From contig NZ_WUTY02000001.1 of assembly GCF_009828925.2 (NCBI RefSeq), positions 1,766,492 to 1,830,491 on the forward strand: a DNA stretch of 64,000 bases, given 5' to 3'. Origin of the DNA: Methylicorpusculum oleiharenae (GTDB lineage: Bacteria > Pseudomonadota > Gammaproteobacteria > Methylococcales > Methylomonadaceae). Positions 46,283 to 57,900 of this stretch are shown piece after piece; position 1 is the stretch's first letter; each line of letters begins with the position of its first letter. A program made the position numbers and the translations under genes. The notes beneath the pieces were generated by a model that was given only the letters and a program-made list of their open reading frames with translations, ran no database searches and had not been told where the DNA came from.

Positions 46283-46831
46283 ATGAAAAATATACACCTA
46301 GCGCTTATGCCGTTGATGTTGCTGGTTTCCAACATGGCTTCTGCCAATGTCTGGGCGCCAACCAATGCTGACAGTAATTTCTTTAACCTTGAGACCTTGA
46401 TGGGGCTTCCCACTTCGGCTCAGTTCGGAATATTCGAAGACAATGTCGATGTGACCACTGCTGCGCCGATCTTATCGTTTAATGGCGGAACCAAACTTGA
46501 TTTTACGCAAAATGGTAACAATTGGGACCTCACATCCGGTACTGGAACAGGAACGCTATCTGAATCGAGCAACTTTCAAATAGGCTACCTTTCCGGAGCA
46601 GGATGGATTGGTGAAGCGGGAAACAATGAGATTAATTCGTTAGGCGGAACGTCTTACCAATTATTCTTTATTGATCCAACACTGGCCATCAATAACGTTA
46701 AATCGCTTTTTGCTGTTGATATCATCTCTTCAGAAGCGGGCGCACCAGTGCCATTACCCGCGGCTGCCTGGTTTTTGGGTACCGGTTTAATAGGTCTGAT
46801 GGCCGTAAGTCGTCGCAAAAAAGCAGTTTAA
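46283..46831 (+). CDS. Secreted protein with VPLPA-type C-terminal sorting signal
   Basis: About 182 residues from ATG 46283 (ribosome site TGGAGAG). Signal peptide MKNIHLALMPLMLLVSNMAS with cleavage after ASA. Body is rich in N, T, G and has no catalytic motif. The C-terminal signal is VPLPAAAWF, hydrophobic LGTGLIGLMAV and basic SRRKKAV. Likely an exosortase substrate, like the protein at 5737-6384. Divergent from the TolC operon. Confidence 0.75.
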   Translation: MKNIHLALMPLMLLVSNMASANVWAPTNADSNFFNLETLMGLPTSAQFGIFEDNVDVTTAAPILSFNGGTKLDFTQNGNNWDLTSGTGTGTLSESSNFQIGYLSGAGWIGEAGNNEINSLGGTSYQLFFIDPTLAINNVKSLFAVDIISSEAGAPVPLPAAAWFLGTGLIGLMAVSRRKKAV

Positions 46832-46860
46832 ATAGTGAGAAAAACTGACTGATGGTTGGT

Positions 46861-47021
46861 TATACCTTTCGTACTTCAAATTTCGGCAGTGCCTAAGGAG
46901 GCAACGGGTTGTTCGGCAAAGGCTTTGCCAGCATGGATGCTGGCATAGAGCCTACATGGATGTATTTACGGCGTCCTTTGACGGGCACCCCGGTGCTGAA
47001 TTTCGATCTACGCTGGGTATA
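46861..47021 (+). repeat. Dispersed repeat family A, copy 3
   Basis: Differs from copy 1 at only about five positions over the 142-base core. Ends TATACCTTTCGTAC and CTACGCTGGGTATA are inverted at TATACC/GGGTATA. Confidence 0.8.
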
Positions 47022-47048
47022 AGTTTCAACGTTGCTCAAAAAAGTATT

Positions 47049-47080
47049 GCTGTAGGTGCGAATGGATTTGCACCTACAGC
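47049..47080. repeat. Perfect hairpin, 11-bp stem
   Basis: GCTGTAGGTGC (47049-47059) and GCACCTACAGC (47070-47080) around a 10-base loop. No T run follows. Confidence 0.6.
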
Positions 47081-47151
47081 GGAGCTTCGAAGTGTCGGAG
47101 ACAAACTCCTTCTATTACGAAATGCTCATCCTTCCAGTCAATTAGTTGATA

Positions 47152-47198
47152 ACCCTTATCCTAACCTTCTTTCACAGGAAGAGCGCTAGGATAAGGGT
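47152..47198. repeat. Perfect hairpin, 12-bp stem
   Basis: ACCCTTATCCTA (47152-47163) and TAGGATAAGGGT (47187-47198), 23-base loop, about 30 bases beyond the cyaA stop on the minus strand. Possible terminator or transcript-end structure without a T run. Confidence 0.5.
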
Positions 47199-47229
47199 CA
47201 TTTAAAGCCGGACTTTAACGTGTAAACAG

Positions 47230-50070
47230 TTACTGAGAGTTGGCTTGTAAAAGGTTGGCGCCATTAATCCTATCTTCTATCTTTTGCTTGTATTTCAAAA
47301 AATGCAGAGTTTGCAGCATGCCGGGGTTGGTGATGCCCAGTGTGGCAAGTGGGACCTCAATGTCGGATATATGAATGGGATAACTCTGTCCTGATTTACG
47401 GAATTCCAGAATATAGTTGACCGCTTCATTGATGACCTGCTTGCCGTAGTTGAGCGTGGAAAACTCCCTGTCATTGCAGTAGATCGTATACCGGGCGTTA
47501 TGGCCGGTCATCTCTCCGGACACCCTGATGTTAAGCACCTTGTCAGACAGCGACAGATCAAAGGGTTTCGGCAGGTAACGGTTGATATGATAAGGCTTTG
47601 GCGTGATTTCGAAAAATTCGACCGGGATAGACGCTTCAAAAAAATGACGGCTAATTACCGTTTGTACAAATGTTTGATATTTGTGTAACAACCCATCCAT
47701 GTTTGCCTGGGGGTGATGCTGCATGAAAAGCGAGCCCCTTTCGTCAAGCACATAAATTTGAACCCCATTTTTCTCCGATTCAAAAAAAATCTGGATAAAC
47801 CCGGGTTTGTTATGTTCAAAAATTAATGGCAAAGCCGCGTTTTCCATTGCTTCACAATCTATTTCAACAGGGCTGTAGCAGTGTTGGGGGGCGGAAAATT
47901 CGCTGAGTAACGCTTGCCTGGAGAGGGCGGTGCGAAAATTAAGCAGCTGATTGTCGAATTGAAAAATAAAGAACTGTTCACCGCCTGCAAGAACCAGGCG
48001 CGGCGCGCAATCAGCATGGTGTTTTTGGTGAAGTGACAGCAAGCGCGTAAAGATATTCTGCAGCCGTTGGACAATGCTTTTGGCTCTTATGGAACCTGAG
48101 CAAATGACGGTGAGATCCTTTTCTTTAAGCGGCATTTGATGGCTGTTGAAAATATCCAAAAAGAAAAACAGCAAGCCTTCCACGCCATACCCATGCTGGG
48201 TGGTCATTTCTCCCCAGCTTGAGATGGATAACTGATCGATGGAGTGAACAAAACAAAGTTTTTCCGTCCCGTAACACAGGGGGTCGGAGTGTTCGCTTAA
48301 AATTAATTTGCCGTCGTCTCTCAGCCGTTCAGGGTCTATGCCCAAATTAACGACCAGCAATGTTTTTGTGATTTTGCCGGGTGCTCTGTAGTTGTCCAGG
48401 CCAGGCGCTTGAACGCTGGAAATAAAATTGTGAATTTGAGCGGTCAGTGTTTCCAGTTCCCGATTATGCAGCATGAGCGTCTGCGACTGAACGTACAGCT
48501 GGATTTTTTTTTCGTACAGCCTGTTGACGATAATCCATGCCAGCATTTCCAGTAAGCTGTAACTGTTTTTGATGGGCGGATTTTTGGGTTTTGTATCGTT
48601 GTAGATTCGTTCGACAAAAAGCGCCCAGCCGCTCTGATTATCTGCGAATGAAGTTTCAAGCAGACTGAGTTCATTTTCTCTGACCTGCAGTGCAGACCGG
48701 GTTGTCAGGTATTCAATTTTTCCCGGTTTTTTATCCAGAAAGGCGTGTAATTTCCGGCCTATCAGTTTCAAGTCGTCATGATGCTGATAATCCGCCCGGA
48801 CATAGTGCCCGGCAAAGCCTACCGTCATCCGGTAGCATTCTGACAAATGACGAATGATCATCCCATGTTCGCGCACGGCTTTTTGAATATTCCAGCTCTG
48901 TTGATGGCTCAGGCTATTGATTAAGTTAGGAGGCCACTGCCAGCGAGCCGCGATAGACTTGATAAATTCAGCACGATGCAGTCTTTTTTGAGCGTCCTGT
49001 TCCCGCTCGCCCAAGCCCATGATTTTGATATAAAGACTTTGTCGGGCAAGTTCCAGCCGTTCAACGCTTTGTGCCTTGCTCAGATAGGCTTCAAGTTTTT
49101 CATAAATCAAAAGGTAAGGATCCAGATCTCCGATTCTGAAGTTTCCCTGATAAATCATTTTTTTCATATCCGAACACAGCCATTGTGTGTTCGGGTATTC
49201 GCTGGCGTAACATTCCATCAGCAATAATTTCAGGAAGGACTTGTGCGGCGAATTGATGGCTTTATAGATATGCCACAACGTCACGGTTATAAATTCTTCC
49301 GCAGGAACGGCTTCCAGAGAACCAAAATCGATCAGTTCATGTCCTGAAATGAAACGGTTTTCAATCAGATGTTGAGTGTAATAGCCGGATTGATGCTCCT
49401 GATGGGGTGGAACCAGCCACCAGGCAGGCGATCTTCCGGCTATATAGAGCGCTGTCCGGTAAAACTCTTCCAGCAGCAGATAATGTTGGGTCGTTCCGCT
49501 GCTTTCAGATGAAATCGGTGTGTCCTGACCGGCTTTGAATTTAACGCTGTCTATCAAAAAAAAGTGTACTTCCAGCCCCAATGAAGTAGCCCATTCCTCG
49601 ATAGCCAGGCATTTTTGCTGAAGTTCTTCCAATTCGTCGCGGCTTAGATCCGGGTCATGACACAGCCAGATGTCCATGTCACTGGTTTTGGAAAAGGCGA
49701 TACTGCTGACGCTGCCCATCAGAAAAATACTCCAGATGGCGTAGCGACTCCTCAATTTGTTGTTGAGCTTGAAGTTTTTGGATAACTGCGCGGCATCTTT
49801 AAGGGTTTGTCTGGAAGGGGAGTAATCAGAAATGCCTGACGGGGTTTCCTTGCTTATAAAGCCGGGCAACAAGGGCGTATTCTGGTGAAATAAAAGCGGC
49901 AGCAGGTTAAGGAAACAGCGTTGCCGGGGTTGCAGAAAACTTTGTATCCGCTTCTGTTGGTGGAGGTGCAGATTTTTAAAGCGCTGAATAACCGTCAGCA
50001 AATCTTTTTTGCTGATATCTTCGCCGGGTGACCCGAGGTTGATGGGCTTTAAGTTAAGTTGAGTAAACAT
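47230..50070 (-). CDS. cyaA: Class I adenylate cyclase
   Basis: Makes cAMP from ATP; about 946 residues from ATG 50070 (a TTG ten codons upstream is less likely). The nucleotidyltransferase core near residues 120-150 shows FLMGSVSSIAFSKTSDMDIWLCHD, the GSxxSxxxSxxSDxDxW signature of enterobacterial-type CyaA. Long C-terminal regulatory half includes LLRHYS-like segments and FFEITPKPYHINRYLPKP. Genes for two Crp-type proteins lie 30 kb away; whether they respond to cAMP is not known. It precedes no other gene on its strand in close spacing. Confidence 0.95.
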   Translation of the reverse strand: MFTQLNLKPINLGSPGEDISKKDLLTVIQRFKNLHLHQQKRIQSFLQPRQRCFLNLLPLLFHQNTPLLPGFISKETPSGISDYSPSRQTLKDAAQLSKNFKLNNKLRSRYAIWSIFLMGSVSSIAFSKTSDMDIWLCHDPDLSRDELEELQQKCLAIEEWATSLGLEVHFFLIDSVKFKAGQDTPISSESSGTTQHYLLLEEFYRTALYIAGRSPAWWLVPPHQEHQSGYYTQHLIENRFISGHELIDFGSLEAVPAEEFITVTLWHIYKAINSPHKSFLKLLLMECYASEYPNTQWLCSDMKKMIYQGNFRIGDLDPYLLIYEKLEAYLSKAQSVERLELARQSLYIKIMGLGEREQDAQKRLHRAEFIKSIAARWQWPPNLINSLSHQQSWNIQKAVREHGMIIRHLSECYRMTVGFAGHYVRADYQHHDDLKLIGRKLHAFLDKKPGKIEYLTTRSALQVRENELSLLETSFADNQSGWALFVERIYNDTKPKNPPIKNSYSLLEMLAWIIVNRLYEKKIQLYVQSQTLMLHNRELETLTAQIHNFISSVQAPGLDNYRAPGKITKTLLVVNLGIDPERLRDDGKLILSEHSDPLCYGTEKLCFVHSIDQLSISSWGEMTTQHGYGVEGLLFFFLDIFNSHQMPLKEKDLTVICSGSIRAKSIVQRLQNIFTRLLSLHQKHHADCAPRLVLAGGEQFFIFQFDNQLLNFRTALSRQALLSEFSAPQHCYSPVEIDCEAMENAALPLIFEHNKPGFIQIFFESEKNGVQIYVLDERGSLFMQHHPQANMDGLLHKYQTFVQTVISRHFFEASIPVEFFEITPKPYHINRYLPKPFDLSLSDKVLNIRVSGEMTGHNARYTIYCNDREFSTLNYGKQVINEAVNYILEFRKSGQSYPIHISDIEVPLATLGITNPGMLQTLHFLKYKQKIEDRINGANLLQANSQ

Positions 50071-50113
50071 GACGCTGATTGCCAGTCTGGATGCTGACAA
50101 TTATAGAACAGGC

Positions 50114-50719
50114 TCAGTTTTGACGCTGACCGTGAGCAATCAGTTGCACAAAGTGCTGGTCTTCCAGGTGACTTATCTGGAATCGGCTCAGGCAGGCATG
50201 GTCTATTTTAATTCGATAGGCGCTGCTTGAAGGCAGGTCCAGCAGTTCTTGAAATAATACTCGGATGACCCCCGCATGCGTGATGATCAACAGATGCTTG
50301 CCTTGATGTTGAGCGGTTAATTGCTGCCAGGCAGTGACGACGCGATGCTTGAAATCAGTAAAAATCTCCCCTTTTGGCGGCGGGAATTGATCGGGGTCCC
50401 GGTAAAAATGATCCAGGGCACCCGGCCAGCGTTCTTCAATGTCATCGGCAAATTGTCCTTCCCATTCACCGAAGTGATATTCTTTGAAAGCCGGTTCAAT
50501 CTGCAGCGGAATGTCAAGATCGTTTGCCATGCGTTCCGCAAAATTAAAGCACCGGCGTAGCGGCGAACTGATAATAAGATCCCACGTTTCCAGACCCATC
50601 ACCGCTTTACGCATGTTCAGCCAGCCGGCCGGGGTTAACAGGTCGTCTGTTGAGCCCCGGTAGTAGCGGCCTCCTGAGGCTTCGCCATGACGTAATAAAT
50701 CAATCTGGGTCGGCATCAA
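50114..50719 (-). CDS. Histidine phosphatase (phosphoglycerate mutase/CobC-like)
   Basis: 201 residues. Catalytic LLRHGEA (His about 11), [14 protein letters not shown] and the second catalytic ITHAGVIRV are intact. The family includes alpha-ribazole phosphatase (CobC) and sugar phosphatases; FGEWEG with no cobalamin genes nearby leaves the substrate open. The start overlaps argH by 20 bases, which suggests co-transcription, with cyaA 43 bases downstream. Confidence 0.88.
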   Translation of the reverse strand: MMPTQIDLLRHGEASGGRYYRGSTDDLLTPAGWLNMRKAVMGLETWDLIISSPLRRCFNFAERMANDLDIPLQIEPAFKEYHFGEWEGQFADDIEERWPGALDHFYRDPDQFPPPKGEIFTDFKHRVVTAWQQLTAQHQGKHLLIITHAGVIRVLFQELLDLPSSSAYRIKIDHACLSRFQISHLEDQHFVQLIAHGQRQN

Positions 50720-52109
50720 GGTGTTTCAGCGCTTTTCTTGCGGTATGGATGGCTTGTCTAACCGTGTCGGGCGCCGTTCCGCCGATGTGCTTGCGGGATG
50801 CCACGGAGCCTTCCAGCGACAACACTTGAAAGACATCTTCGCCAATGGCGGGTGAGAAATTCTGCAGCTCGGCCAAATCAAGTTCAGACAAATCACGCTG
50901 GGTAGTGATGCCCAGGCGAACAGCCTGACCGACAACTTCATGAGCATCGCGGAAAGCCATGCCTTTTCGAACCAGATAATCGGCCAGGTCGGTGGCGGTG
51001 GCAAAGCCTTGTTTGGCGGCTTTGTACATGCTGGCTTTTTTGGGTTTGATATGCGGCACCATGTCTGCGAATGCGCGCAGGCAATTGATCAGTGTGTCTA
51101 CCGTGTCAAACAGCGGCTCCTTATCTTCCTGATTATCTTTGTTATAGGCCAGCGGCTGGCTTTTCATCAGCATGAGCAGTGATATCAAATGACCGGTCAC
51201 GCGACCGGATTTGCCGCGAACCAGCTCAGGAACATCGGGATTTTTCTTTTGCGGCATGATGGACGAGCCTGTGCAAAAGGCGTCCGGCATGTCAATAAAA
51301 TCAAATTGCGCGCTGGTCCACAGGATCAGTTCCTCTGAAAAACGCGATAAATGCATCATGATCAGGCTGCCGGCAGCGCAAAACTCAATCGCAAAATCTC
51401 TGTCGCTGACCGAATCCAGAGAGTTGGCCGAGGGCCTTGAAAAATGCAGCAATTCGGCCGTCATGTGCCGGTCGATAGGGTAACTGGTACCGGCCAGTGC
51501 AGCAGCACCCAGGGGCATTACGTTAATTCGTTTGTAACAGTCCTGAAGTCTTTCCTGATCACGGCAGAGCATTTCAAACCAGGCCATCAGGTGATGCCCG
51601 AAAGTTATCGGTTGGGCGACTTGCAAATGAGTAAAGCCGGGCATGATGGTATCGGCTTCCTGTTCTGCCAGGTTTAACAACGCTCTCTGCAGCCGGGTCA
51701 TTTCCTTGGCAATGTGTTCAACTTCGCTGCGAAGATACAAGCGGATATCGGTTGCGACCTGATCATTGCGGGAACGGCCGGTATGCAGTTTTTTTCCGGC
51801 AATACCGATCAGGTCTGTCAGCCGGGCTTCGATGTTCATGTGCACATCTTCCTGCTTGACGGACCAGTTGAATTGACCTTCGGCTATCTCGGTGCTGATT
51901 TTTTCCAGTCCGGAGAGGATGTCGTCACGTTCTTTATCGGTCAAGACGCCAATCTTGCAAAGCATCTTGGCGTGAGCCATAGAACCTTGTATGTCTTGTT
52001 GCGCCATCCGTTTATCGAAATCGACGGACGCGGTAAACACTTCGACAAATGCGTCAGTGGCTTCGGCAAAACGGGCGCTGGATAATTTCTCGGTATTAAC
52101 GTTGGTCAT
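50700..52109 (-). CDS. argH: Argininosuccinate lyase
   Basis: Last step of arginine synthesis (argininosuccinate to arginine and fumarate). 469 residues, full length. Superfamily signature [12 protein letters not shown] and the SRNDQVATD and [11 protein letters not shown] motifs are present. Head of a probable argH-phosphatase-cyaA minus-strand unit. Confidence 0.97.
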   Translation of the reverse strand: MTNVNTEKLSSARFAEATDAFVEVFTASVDFDKRMAQQDIQGSMAHAKMLCKIGVLTDKERDDILSGLEKISTEIAEGQFNWSVKQEDVHMNIEARLTDLIGIAGKKLHTGRSRNDQVATDIRLYLRSEVEHIAKEMTRLQRALLNLAEQEADTIMPGFTHLQVAQPITFGHHLMAWFEMLCRDQERLQDCYKRINVMPLGAAALAGTSYPIDRHMTAELLHFSRPSANSLDSVSDRDFAIEFCAAGSLIMMHLSRFSEELILWTSAQFDFIDMPDAFCTGSSIMPQKKNPDVPELVRGKSGRVTGHLISLLMLMKSQPLAYNKDNQEDKEPLFDTVDTLINCLRAFADMVPHIKPKKASMYKAAKQGFATATDLADYLVRKGMAFRDAHEVVGQAVRLGITTQRDLSELDLAELQNFSPAIGEDVFQVLSLEGSVASRKHIGGTAPDTVRQAIHTARKALKHLDADPD

Positions 52110-52185
52110 GTCTTCTTGGCAAGGAAACTTAAAAACGCAAATTATACCGCTAATCCCACCAACTTCACCAAAACAGCTGAGTTCT

Positions 52186-52300
52186 TCCCAGTTTGAACTT
52201 TTAATGTGGCTTTGAGGGTAAGCGAATACCTTGCGATGAAGGCCGTAGATCCATCCGCTGGGGCTTGACGGCGCACCCCGACGGACATTCCCGTACCTTT
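52186..52300 (+). repeat. Dispersed repeat family B, copy 3
   Basis: Starts TTCCCAGTTTGAACTTT and follows copy 1 (18140) through GTGGCTTTGAGGGT, AAGGCCGTAG and GGCTTGACGGC. The stem seen in copy 1 is degraded here. Confidence 0.6.
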
Positions 52301-52449
52301 AATAAAATCGAACGATTTTTCAGTATAAAAGGAGTAGTTCAAAGTAACCCGGCTCGATCGTGTCGATTCGCAAAAGTCAGTCTATATTTGTGGGGTAAGG
52401 ATTGACCAATTTGGGAAAGGATTGAAGTGGATTGTTGATTGGCGTTTTA

Positions 52450-53658
52450 ATGAATAGAGAAAAGCACTTACTGAAAATTCATGTATACGAACTGAAAATA
52501 GGCATGTTCGTTGCCCAGCTTGATATACCCTGGGAAAAGTCTCCCTTTCTTCTTCAAGGTTTTGATATCAAATCGCCTGCCGACATCAGTGCGGTTCAGC
52601 AGGTATGCGATTACGTGTACATCGATACATCAAGACAGAAAGATACCCATGGGGCTGTTTCAGATGAATTGAGTGTCAAGTTCAGCCTGTCTTTTGAAGG
52701 TGCTTTCGGCGCGGCAAAAAACACCTATCAAAGCACCAGTAATCTGGTCAAATCAGTAATGGATGATATTCGTTTTGGTAATCAGCTTAATGTCAATGCC
52801 GTCAAGTCACTGGTGAGTGATTGTGTCGATCGTGTATTGGAAAATCCCGATGCCATGATGTTATTGACACAACTGAAAAATAAAGACGAATACACATCGC
52901 AGCACAGTCTTAATGTCAGCATCATGTCCATTCTGCTGGGTCGGCATTTAAACTATTCGGTTGAAGACCTTAACAAGCTGGGCTTAAGCGGGTTGCTTCA
53001 CGACATGGGTAAAATGAAAATTCCGCTGGAGATTCTTAATAAAGAGGGCAATTTAACCCCCGATGAATTTAAAGTGATGAGAACCCACGCCACGCATGGC
53101 CGGGATATTTTGATGTCGGCCAGAGAAATTTATCCGGGTGCAATTGATGTTGCGTATATGCATCATGAAAAGCTCGATGGCACTGGATATCCCATAGGGA
53201 TTATGGATACGGGGATCTCGCAATTTGTCCGGATTGTGGCGATAGCGGATGTTTATGATGCCATCACCAGCGACAGAGTTTACCAAAAAGGACGCCTGCA
53301 TCTTGAAGCGATCAACACGTTGACGCATAACAGAAAGACGCATTTTGACGCGGATCTGGTCATCAAGTTTATCGACTGTATCGGTATTTATCCTGTGGGT
53401 AATCCGGTAGAGATGACTAATGGGGAAGTGGGTGTTGTGATTGCCGGTAATAGCAAGCAAAAAACCAAGCCGAAAGTAATGATGTTGCTGAATGCTGAAA
53501 AAACAGAACGCGAAGCGCTGATCATTGATCTTGCTGACCCTGCTTGTGTTGATTCAAAGGGCGAAGCCTACCGTATCTACAAAGTGCTGCACCAAAACCA
53601 ATACGGCTTGAATCTTAGAGACTATTTTAACGATGGAAAATTTCTTCCAGCGAATTAA
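52450..53658 (+). CDS. HD-GYP domain c-di-GMP phosphodiesterase
   Basis: About 402 residues from ATG 52450. N-terminal DUF3391 (about 5-130; IHVYELKIGMFVAQLDIPWE) and a C-terminal HD-GYP domain (about 135-330) with LLHDMGKMKIP and HHEKLDGTGYP, the metal-binding and GYP motifs of active c-di-GMP phosphodiesterases. Monocistronic. Confidence 0.94.
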   Translation: MNREKHLLKIHVYELKIGMFVAQLDIPWEKSPFLLQGFDIKSPADISAVQQVCDYVYIDTSRQKDTHGAVSDELSVKFSLSFEGAFGAAKNTYQSTSNLVKSVMDDIRFGNQLNVNAVKSLVSDCVDRVLENPDAMMLLTQLKNKDEYTSQHSLNVSIMSILLGRHLNYSVEDLNKLGLSGLLHDMGKMKIPLEILNKEGNLTPDEFKVMRTHATHGRDILMSAREIYPGAIDVAYMHHEKLDGTGYPIGIMDTGISQFVRIVAIADVYDAITSDRVYQKGRLHLEAINTLTHNRKTHFDADLVIKFIDCIGIYPVGNPVEMTNGEVGVVIAGNSKQKTKPKVMMLLNAEKTEREALIIDLADPACVDSKGEAYRIYKVLHQNQYGLNLRDYFNDGKFLPAN

Positions 53659-53717
53659 CCCGACCCAAAAAAGAGATTATTGAATTTCAAACGTAAAGTA
53701 TTAACGCCAGCAATGGT

Positions 53718-53745
53718 GGTTGCGGTTGGCGGTAGCCAACCCAAC
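53718..53745 (+). repeat. Repeat C, fragment
   Basis: GGTTGCGGTTGGCGGTAGCC then AACCCAAC, one base from the core of 32052-32080. Lies 33 bases beyond the jetD stop. Confidence 0.5.
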
Positions 53746-53777
53746 AGTCTGGGCATTGCGGGTTCTGACAGGACTCA

Positions 53778-54992
53778 TTACAAACCCTTGGCGACCTTGG
53801 CTAATGCTGTTTGAAACCAGTTGAATCCAATCATTTCTTGCTCGAGACGCAAGTTCTTGCGAATTCGATTATCCCGAAGAGCATCAAACAAGGATTGCTC
53901 ATCTGTCGTTAATAACGGCAAGTCCTGAAGAGCCTGGCTTTCTTCATTACCCCACAAAGACTCATGAGTGAACAGAGTTTCACGGTCCATCATGAATGAT
54001 TCAACGTGGCTAAAACGGCTGCGTAGCTGATTCAATATGGCAAAGCCATGAGTATCGATATCTCCCCAGTAATAGATGAGGCAATCGGAAAGCCAGTGAA
54101 TATTCGACAAGTTATCCCAACCGTAACCCGCACCAAAAATAATCAGGCTGTCCGCTATCGGAGGAAAAGCCAAAAAATTCGTTTCGTTCTCGGTGATGAA
54201 AACTCGGCTGGCAATCGCAGGAAGTCTGGCAAAACTGGCGCTATCTAATGTGATGTCCGGTGTCCCGCCGCCCGGTAATGGCGATTTAGACGGGTCCAGC
54301 ACTCGAAACCGTATACGGGCCGGTTTGTTTCGAAAACCATAGCGTACCGAAAATTGTCCCACACCGGTTGCTTCCAAAGCGATAGCGTCTTCAGGTAAGC
54401 TTATATCAAAGAGTTCTGTCAAAACCCCACGATGAGCCTCGATAAATTTGCTGTTTACCCCGGGAATGTCCACTTGACGTAAGTAAATACCCGGCCGGGG
54501 ATGAGTTTGCATCCAATCCACTGTGTCAAGCAGTAAAGACCAACGATCGGCCAGTTCCAGTGCTTTCAACGGTCGTTTGGCTAGCCAGCGCAATAACAAG
54601 GGTTGGCGTTGCCGGGTTTCGTCCAGCAAAACAGAAAACCGATTAGCCTCGATGCGTTTGCCCAACATTGCCAACGCAGCATCCAGACTGTCGATCCAGG
54701 CTTCGCCGGGTATCGAATTGATGCCGAAAAGCTGATGAATGAAGGTCTTTATTTCAATTCTAAAATGCGAAACATTCGTCAGCGCTTTTACCCATAACCG
54801 CACCTCTTCGAAGTTTTCGGAAATTTCCTTTGACGTCGGGCCTTTCAAGTTCAGCCGTTTGGGAAAACAATTTTCACTTTCGATCAACGGTGTTAACAGT
54901 TCACCTTTGTCCCATAGCTTTTGCACTTGAGCGCGCAAATCGGAGGGGCTGGTCCAATTGTTTTTTTTACGGGGTGAGTTATTGCGACTCAT
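53778..54992 (-). CDS. jetD: Wadjet system nuclease subunit JetD
   Basis: 404-residue subunit that cuts plasmid DNA in Wadjet defence. N-terminal DUF3322 (about 10-195; [31 protein letters not shown]) and C-terminal DUF2220 TOPRIM-like nuclease (about 225-404). Its acidic residues are intact: E268/E270 in FITENETNF and D311/D313 in WGDIDTHG, with E384/E386 in the final helix. Known JetD acts on circular DNA held by the JetABC loop extruder. Start overlaps the jetC stop by ATGA; last gene of the operon. Confidence 0.93.
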   Translation of the reverse strand: MSRNNSPRKKNNWTSPSDLRAQVQKLWDKGELLTPLIESENCFPKRLNLKGPTSKEISENFEEVRLWVKALTNVSHFRIEIKTFIHQLFGINSIPGEAWIDSLDAALAMLGKRIEANRFSVLLDETRQRQPLLLRWLAKRPLKALELADRWSLLLDTVDWMQTHPRPGIYLRQVDIPGVNSKFIEAHRGVLTELFDISLPEDAIALEATGVGQFSVRYGFRNKPARIRFRVLDPSKSPLPGGGTPDITLDSASFARLPAIASRVFITENETNFLAFPPIADSLIIFGAGYGWDNLSNIHWLSDCLIYYWGDIDTHGFAILNQLRSRFSHVESFMMDRETLFTHESLWGNEESQALQDLPLLTTDEQSLFDALRDNRIRKNLRLEQEMIGFNWFQTALAKVAKGL

Positions 54993-57900
54993 GCATTCTC
55001 ACTGACCTGCTGTCTGCGAGCGGTTTCCTTACGATATTCTTCGATTGAAAGATTGCGTAATTGGGAGGCACGGCCTTGTTCGTTGTATACAAAGCCTACA
55101 TGGGCAACATAGGGCTCGATAATATGAATTTTTTGCAACGGCGTAACAATCAGCAGTTGCAAATTAAGCTTCTCGAACAAGCGTAAACCGTATTGGGCCG
55201 ATTCGTCAGAGCCTCGACCAAAGGCTTCGTCGATGACGACGAAACGGAACGAACGCGAGCGCAGTGCACCCCATTCCAAACCGAATTGATAGGCCAAACT
55301 GGCCGCCAAGATGGTGTAGGCGAGTTTTTCTTTTTGCCCGCCGGATTTGCCACCGGAATCCGAATAATGCTCGTGCTCGCTGTCGTCGGCGCGCCAACGT
55401 TCACTGGCTGCAAAAGTGAACCAGTTGCGCACGTCGGTGACTTTGGATGTCCAGCGTTTGTCTTGGTCCGAAAGCCCTTCACGTCCACGGAAACGGTCGA
55501 TAATGGTTTTGACTTGCAAAAATTTGGCTTCGGAATACTGCGCATCATCTGAGCCCGTCAATGAACCTTCGGTACACGCCCGAAGGTCGCTTTGGAAATC
55601 GCGAATATCGGCATCCGGGCTGGGTTGAGAGACCAGTACGATGTAGCGCCCCTGGTTGTAGTCGATTTGAGTCAGAGAGTCGTTGATGCGGTCGATGCGT
55701 TCTCGAATGGTTTCGCGCTCGCGGGATAACTGGGCGTTGAAGTTTGCGATTTCGTTAATGGTATTGACGTTCAACAGTTCTTTGAAGCGGGCCTCGAAAC
55801 GCGGCAGGTCGTCGCGGCCCAATTTGTCGAGCAGGTTTTGATATTCGAATGCGGCCTCGATGCTGGCATCAAATTCGGCTGTTTCCAGTTTGAATTCGTC
55901 CTTGAAGATCATCATTGTCTGGATGATTTTGTCGCGTAAAGATTTAAGTTTGCGATCTTCGTTATCGATAAACTTTTGCAGCCAAGCACGCGTATCCTGT
56001 TCGCGATTGTCGCACGATTCGACGCTGAGCTGATGTTCGCCCAACGCCTCATGGCGTATTGTCTCCAACTTCTCAATTAAATGCGAAATATCGGCGGTCA
56101 TTTGCGACAGGGTTTGCTCACGCAGGCTCTCTGCATCTTGCTTTCTTTGTTCGGTCTTCGAGCGTTTGTCCCTGGCTTGTTTCAAGTCCTCTTCAATGAT
56201 TTTTAATGTTGCTTCGATCTGTTTCAACTGATCGGTAAGTTCCCGCAATAAATCCGATGCCGATTCCAGGCTGCGTAGCTCCGCTTCTAATTTGGCAATC
56301 TCTCCGGCAACCGAAGGCCAATCCAAGTCCTCGAAATTGCTGAACTCTTCCAGTCGGGCTAAAGTTCCCAATCGCATTTGCAGTGATGTTCGCTCGGTTT
56401 TCAGTTTGTCGACATGGCCCTTGATTTCAGCCGCCTTAAGTTGCACGTTGCGGGCTTGTCCTTCCAGCGCGGAAATCTTGGCCGTATTGCTCCAGCCCAG
56501 TACATAGCGGCTCCGATCGTCGATTCGGTGTCTATCATCCTTTTCATGTCGCCCTGTTGGATCTTTTATTTGGCCGGCCATGGTGATCGCACGGGTTTCC
56601 CGGCGGAATTGCTCTTGCGTCATACAACAAGCTACATCGAAGCGATGAGCCACTTCCCGCTCAAGCCAGTCATAAAACGCTGAATCGGGTTTGATTGTCA
56701 GTTTTCGTGCTAGTGAATCGCGATGCAGATCAGGAAGATCAATGCGTCTGAGCGGGCGAACATGAAAATATACCAGACGGCCCTTAAGTTGATTGCGATC
56801 GATCCAATCAGACACAGCCGCATAGTGGCTGTCCGGCACCAACAACGACAAGCCAAAACCGCGCATCAGTCGTTCCGCAGCACCTTCCCAATTGCGCTCG
56901 TCTTCGCGGACCTGCAACAATTCGCCAGCAAACGGCATATCCTCTTCGGACAAATTCAATGCCTGGCATAGGGCCGTGCGTATCCTGATTTGCGGTTCAT
57001 CAATATTGCTTCTGCGTATTTTTAAACTGGCAATTTCATCGAGGAGTGCCTTATGTTTTTCCAGGCAGTTTCGTAAGTCGAAATCATGGTCGCGTTCCCG
57101 ATTTTCCAGATCAATAGTGTTTTCTTGCAGTGTGATCGCCCGTTCAGCCCATTGCTTGCTTTGGTTCACAAATTCGGATTCATGAGTCGCTGGCTGCTCA
57201 CCCAGTTGCTTGACCAATTCGGCGTAACGATCCGCCTTTAATTGACGTGAGTGGCGAATTTTTTCGTTTTTCTTGATGTCGTTTTTTAAGCGTTCCAACT
57301 GGTCACCACCATTTTGGGCCATTGCGGTTTTTAGTTCGCCCACTCGACCGCTTTGTTCCTCGTGCTGATGCTCAAGACGTTTAACCTGGGCATCTTGTTT
57401 GCCCCAATCTTCCTTCAGCAAATTAAGTCGTTTATCCAGCAAGGCCAACTTCAAGCCGGAAAAATAAGTCCGCAAGGCATCGCGGGCCTGTCGCGACTGT
57501 TCGATTTCTCCGACCAACTCGCTGTGATGTCGGCAATTGGCAGTTAGCGGCGTTAATAATTCGACCTGGCGTTTAGCCCTCAGGACAGCTTCATGGGCGC
57601 GATTCAGATCGTCGAAATGGGCTATCAACGCGCTGATGCGGGATGTTGTATCGGAAGGTTCCAACATGTGGCTGCGTACAAAATCAGTCAGGTTGCCTAC
57701 CGATTTCATCGACACGGTTTGGTGGAATAATTCCAACGCCTGTTCGTTGTCGATGCCGAAACGGCGCCTGAACCACGCACCATATTTCGGAAAACTGTCT
57801 TCAATTTCCGCGCCCAATCCGCGCAACTTTTTGCGCAATTGCGAAATGTCGGTGCCAAAGCGGGAAAAGTCGTTGGCAATCGACAATTCACGTTCGGCGC

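Larger units (their letters stand above)
46832..47229. other. Non-coding interval with repeat A and two hairpins
   Basis: Contains family A copy 3 (46861-47021), a perfect 11-bp hairpin and a perfect 12-bp hairpin (listed separately). No gene. Confidence 0.6.
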
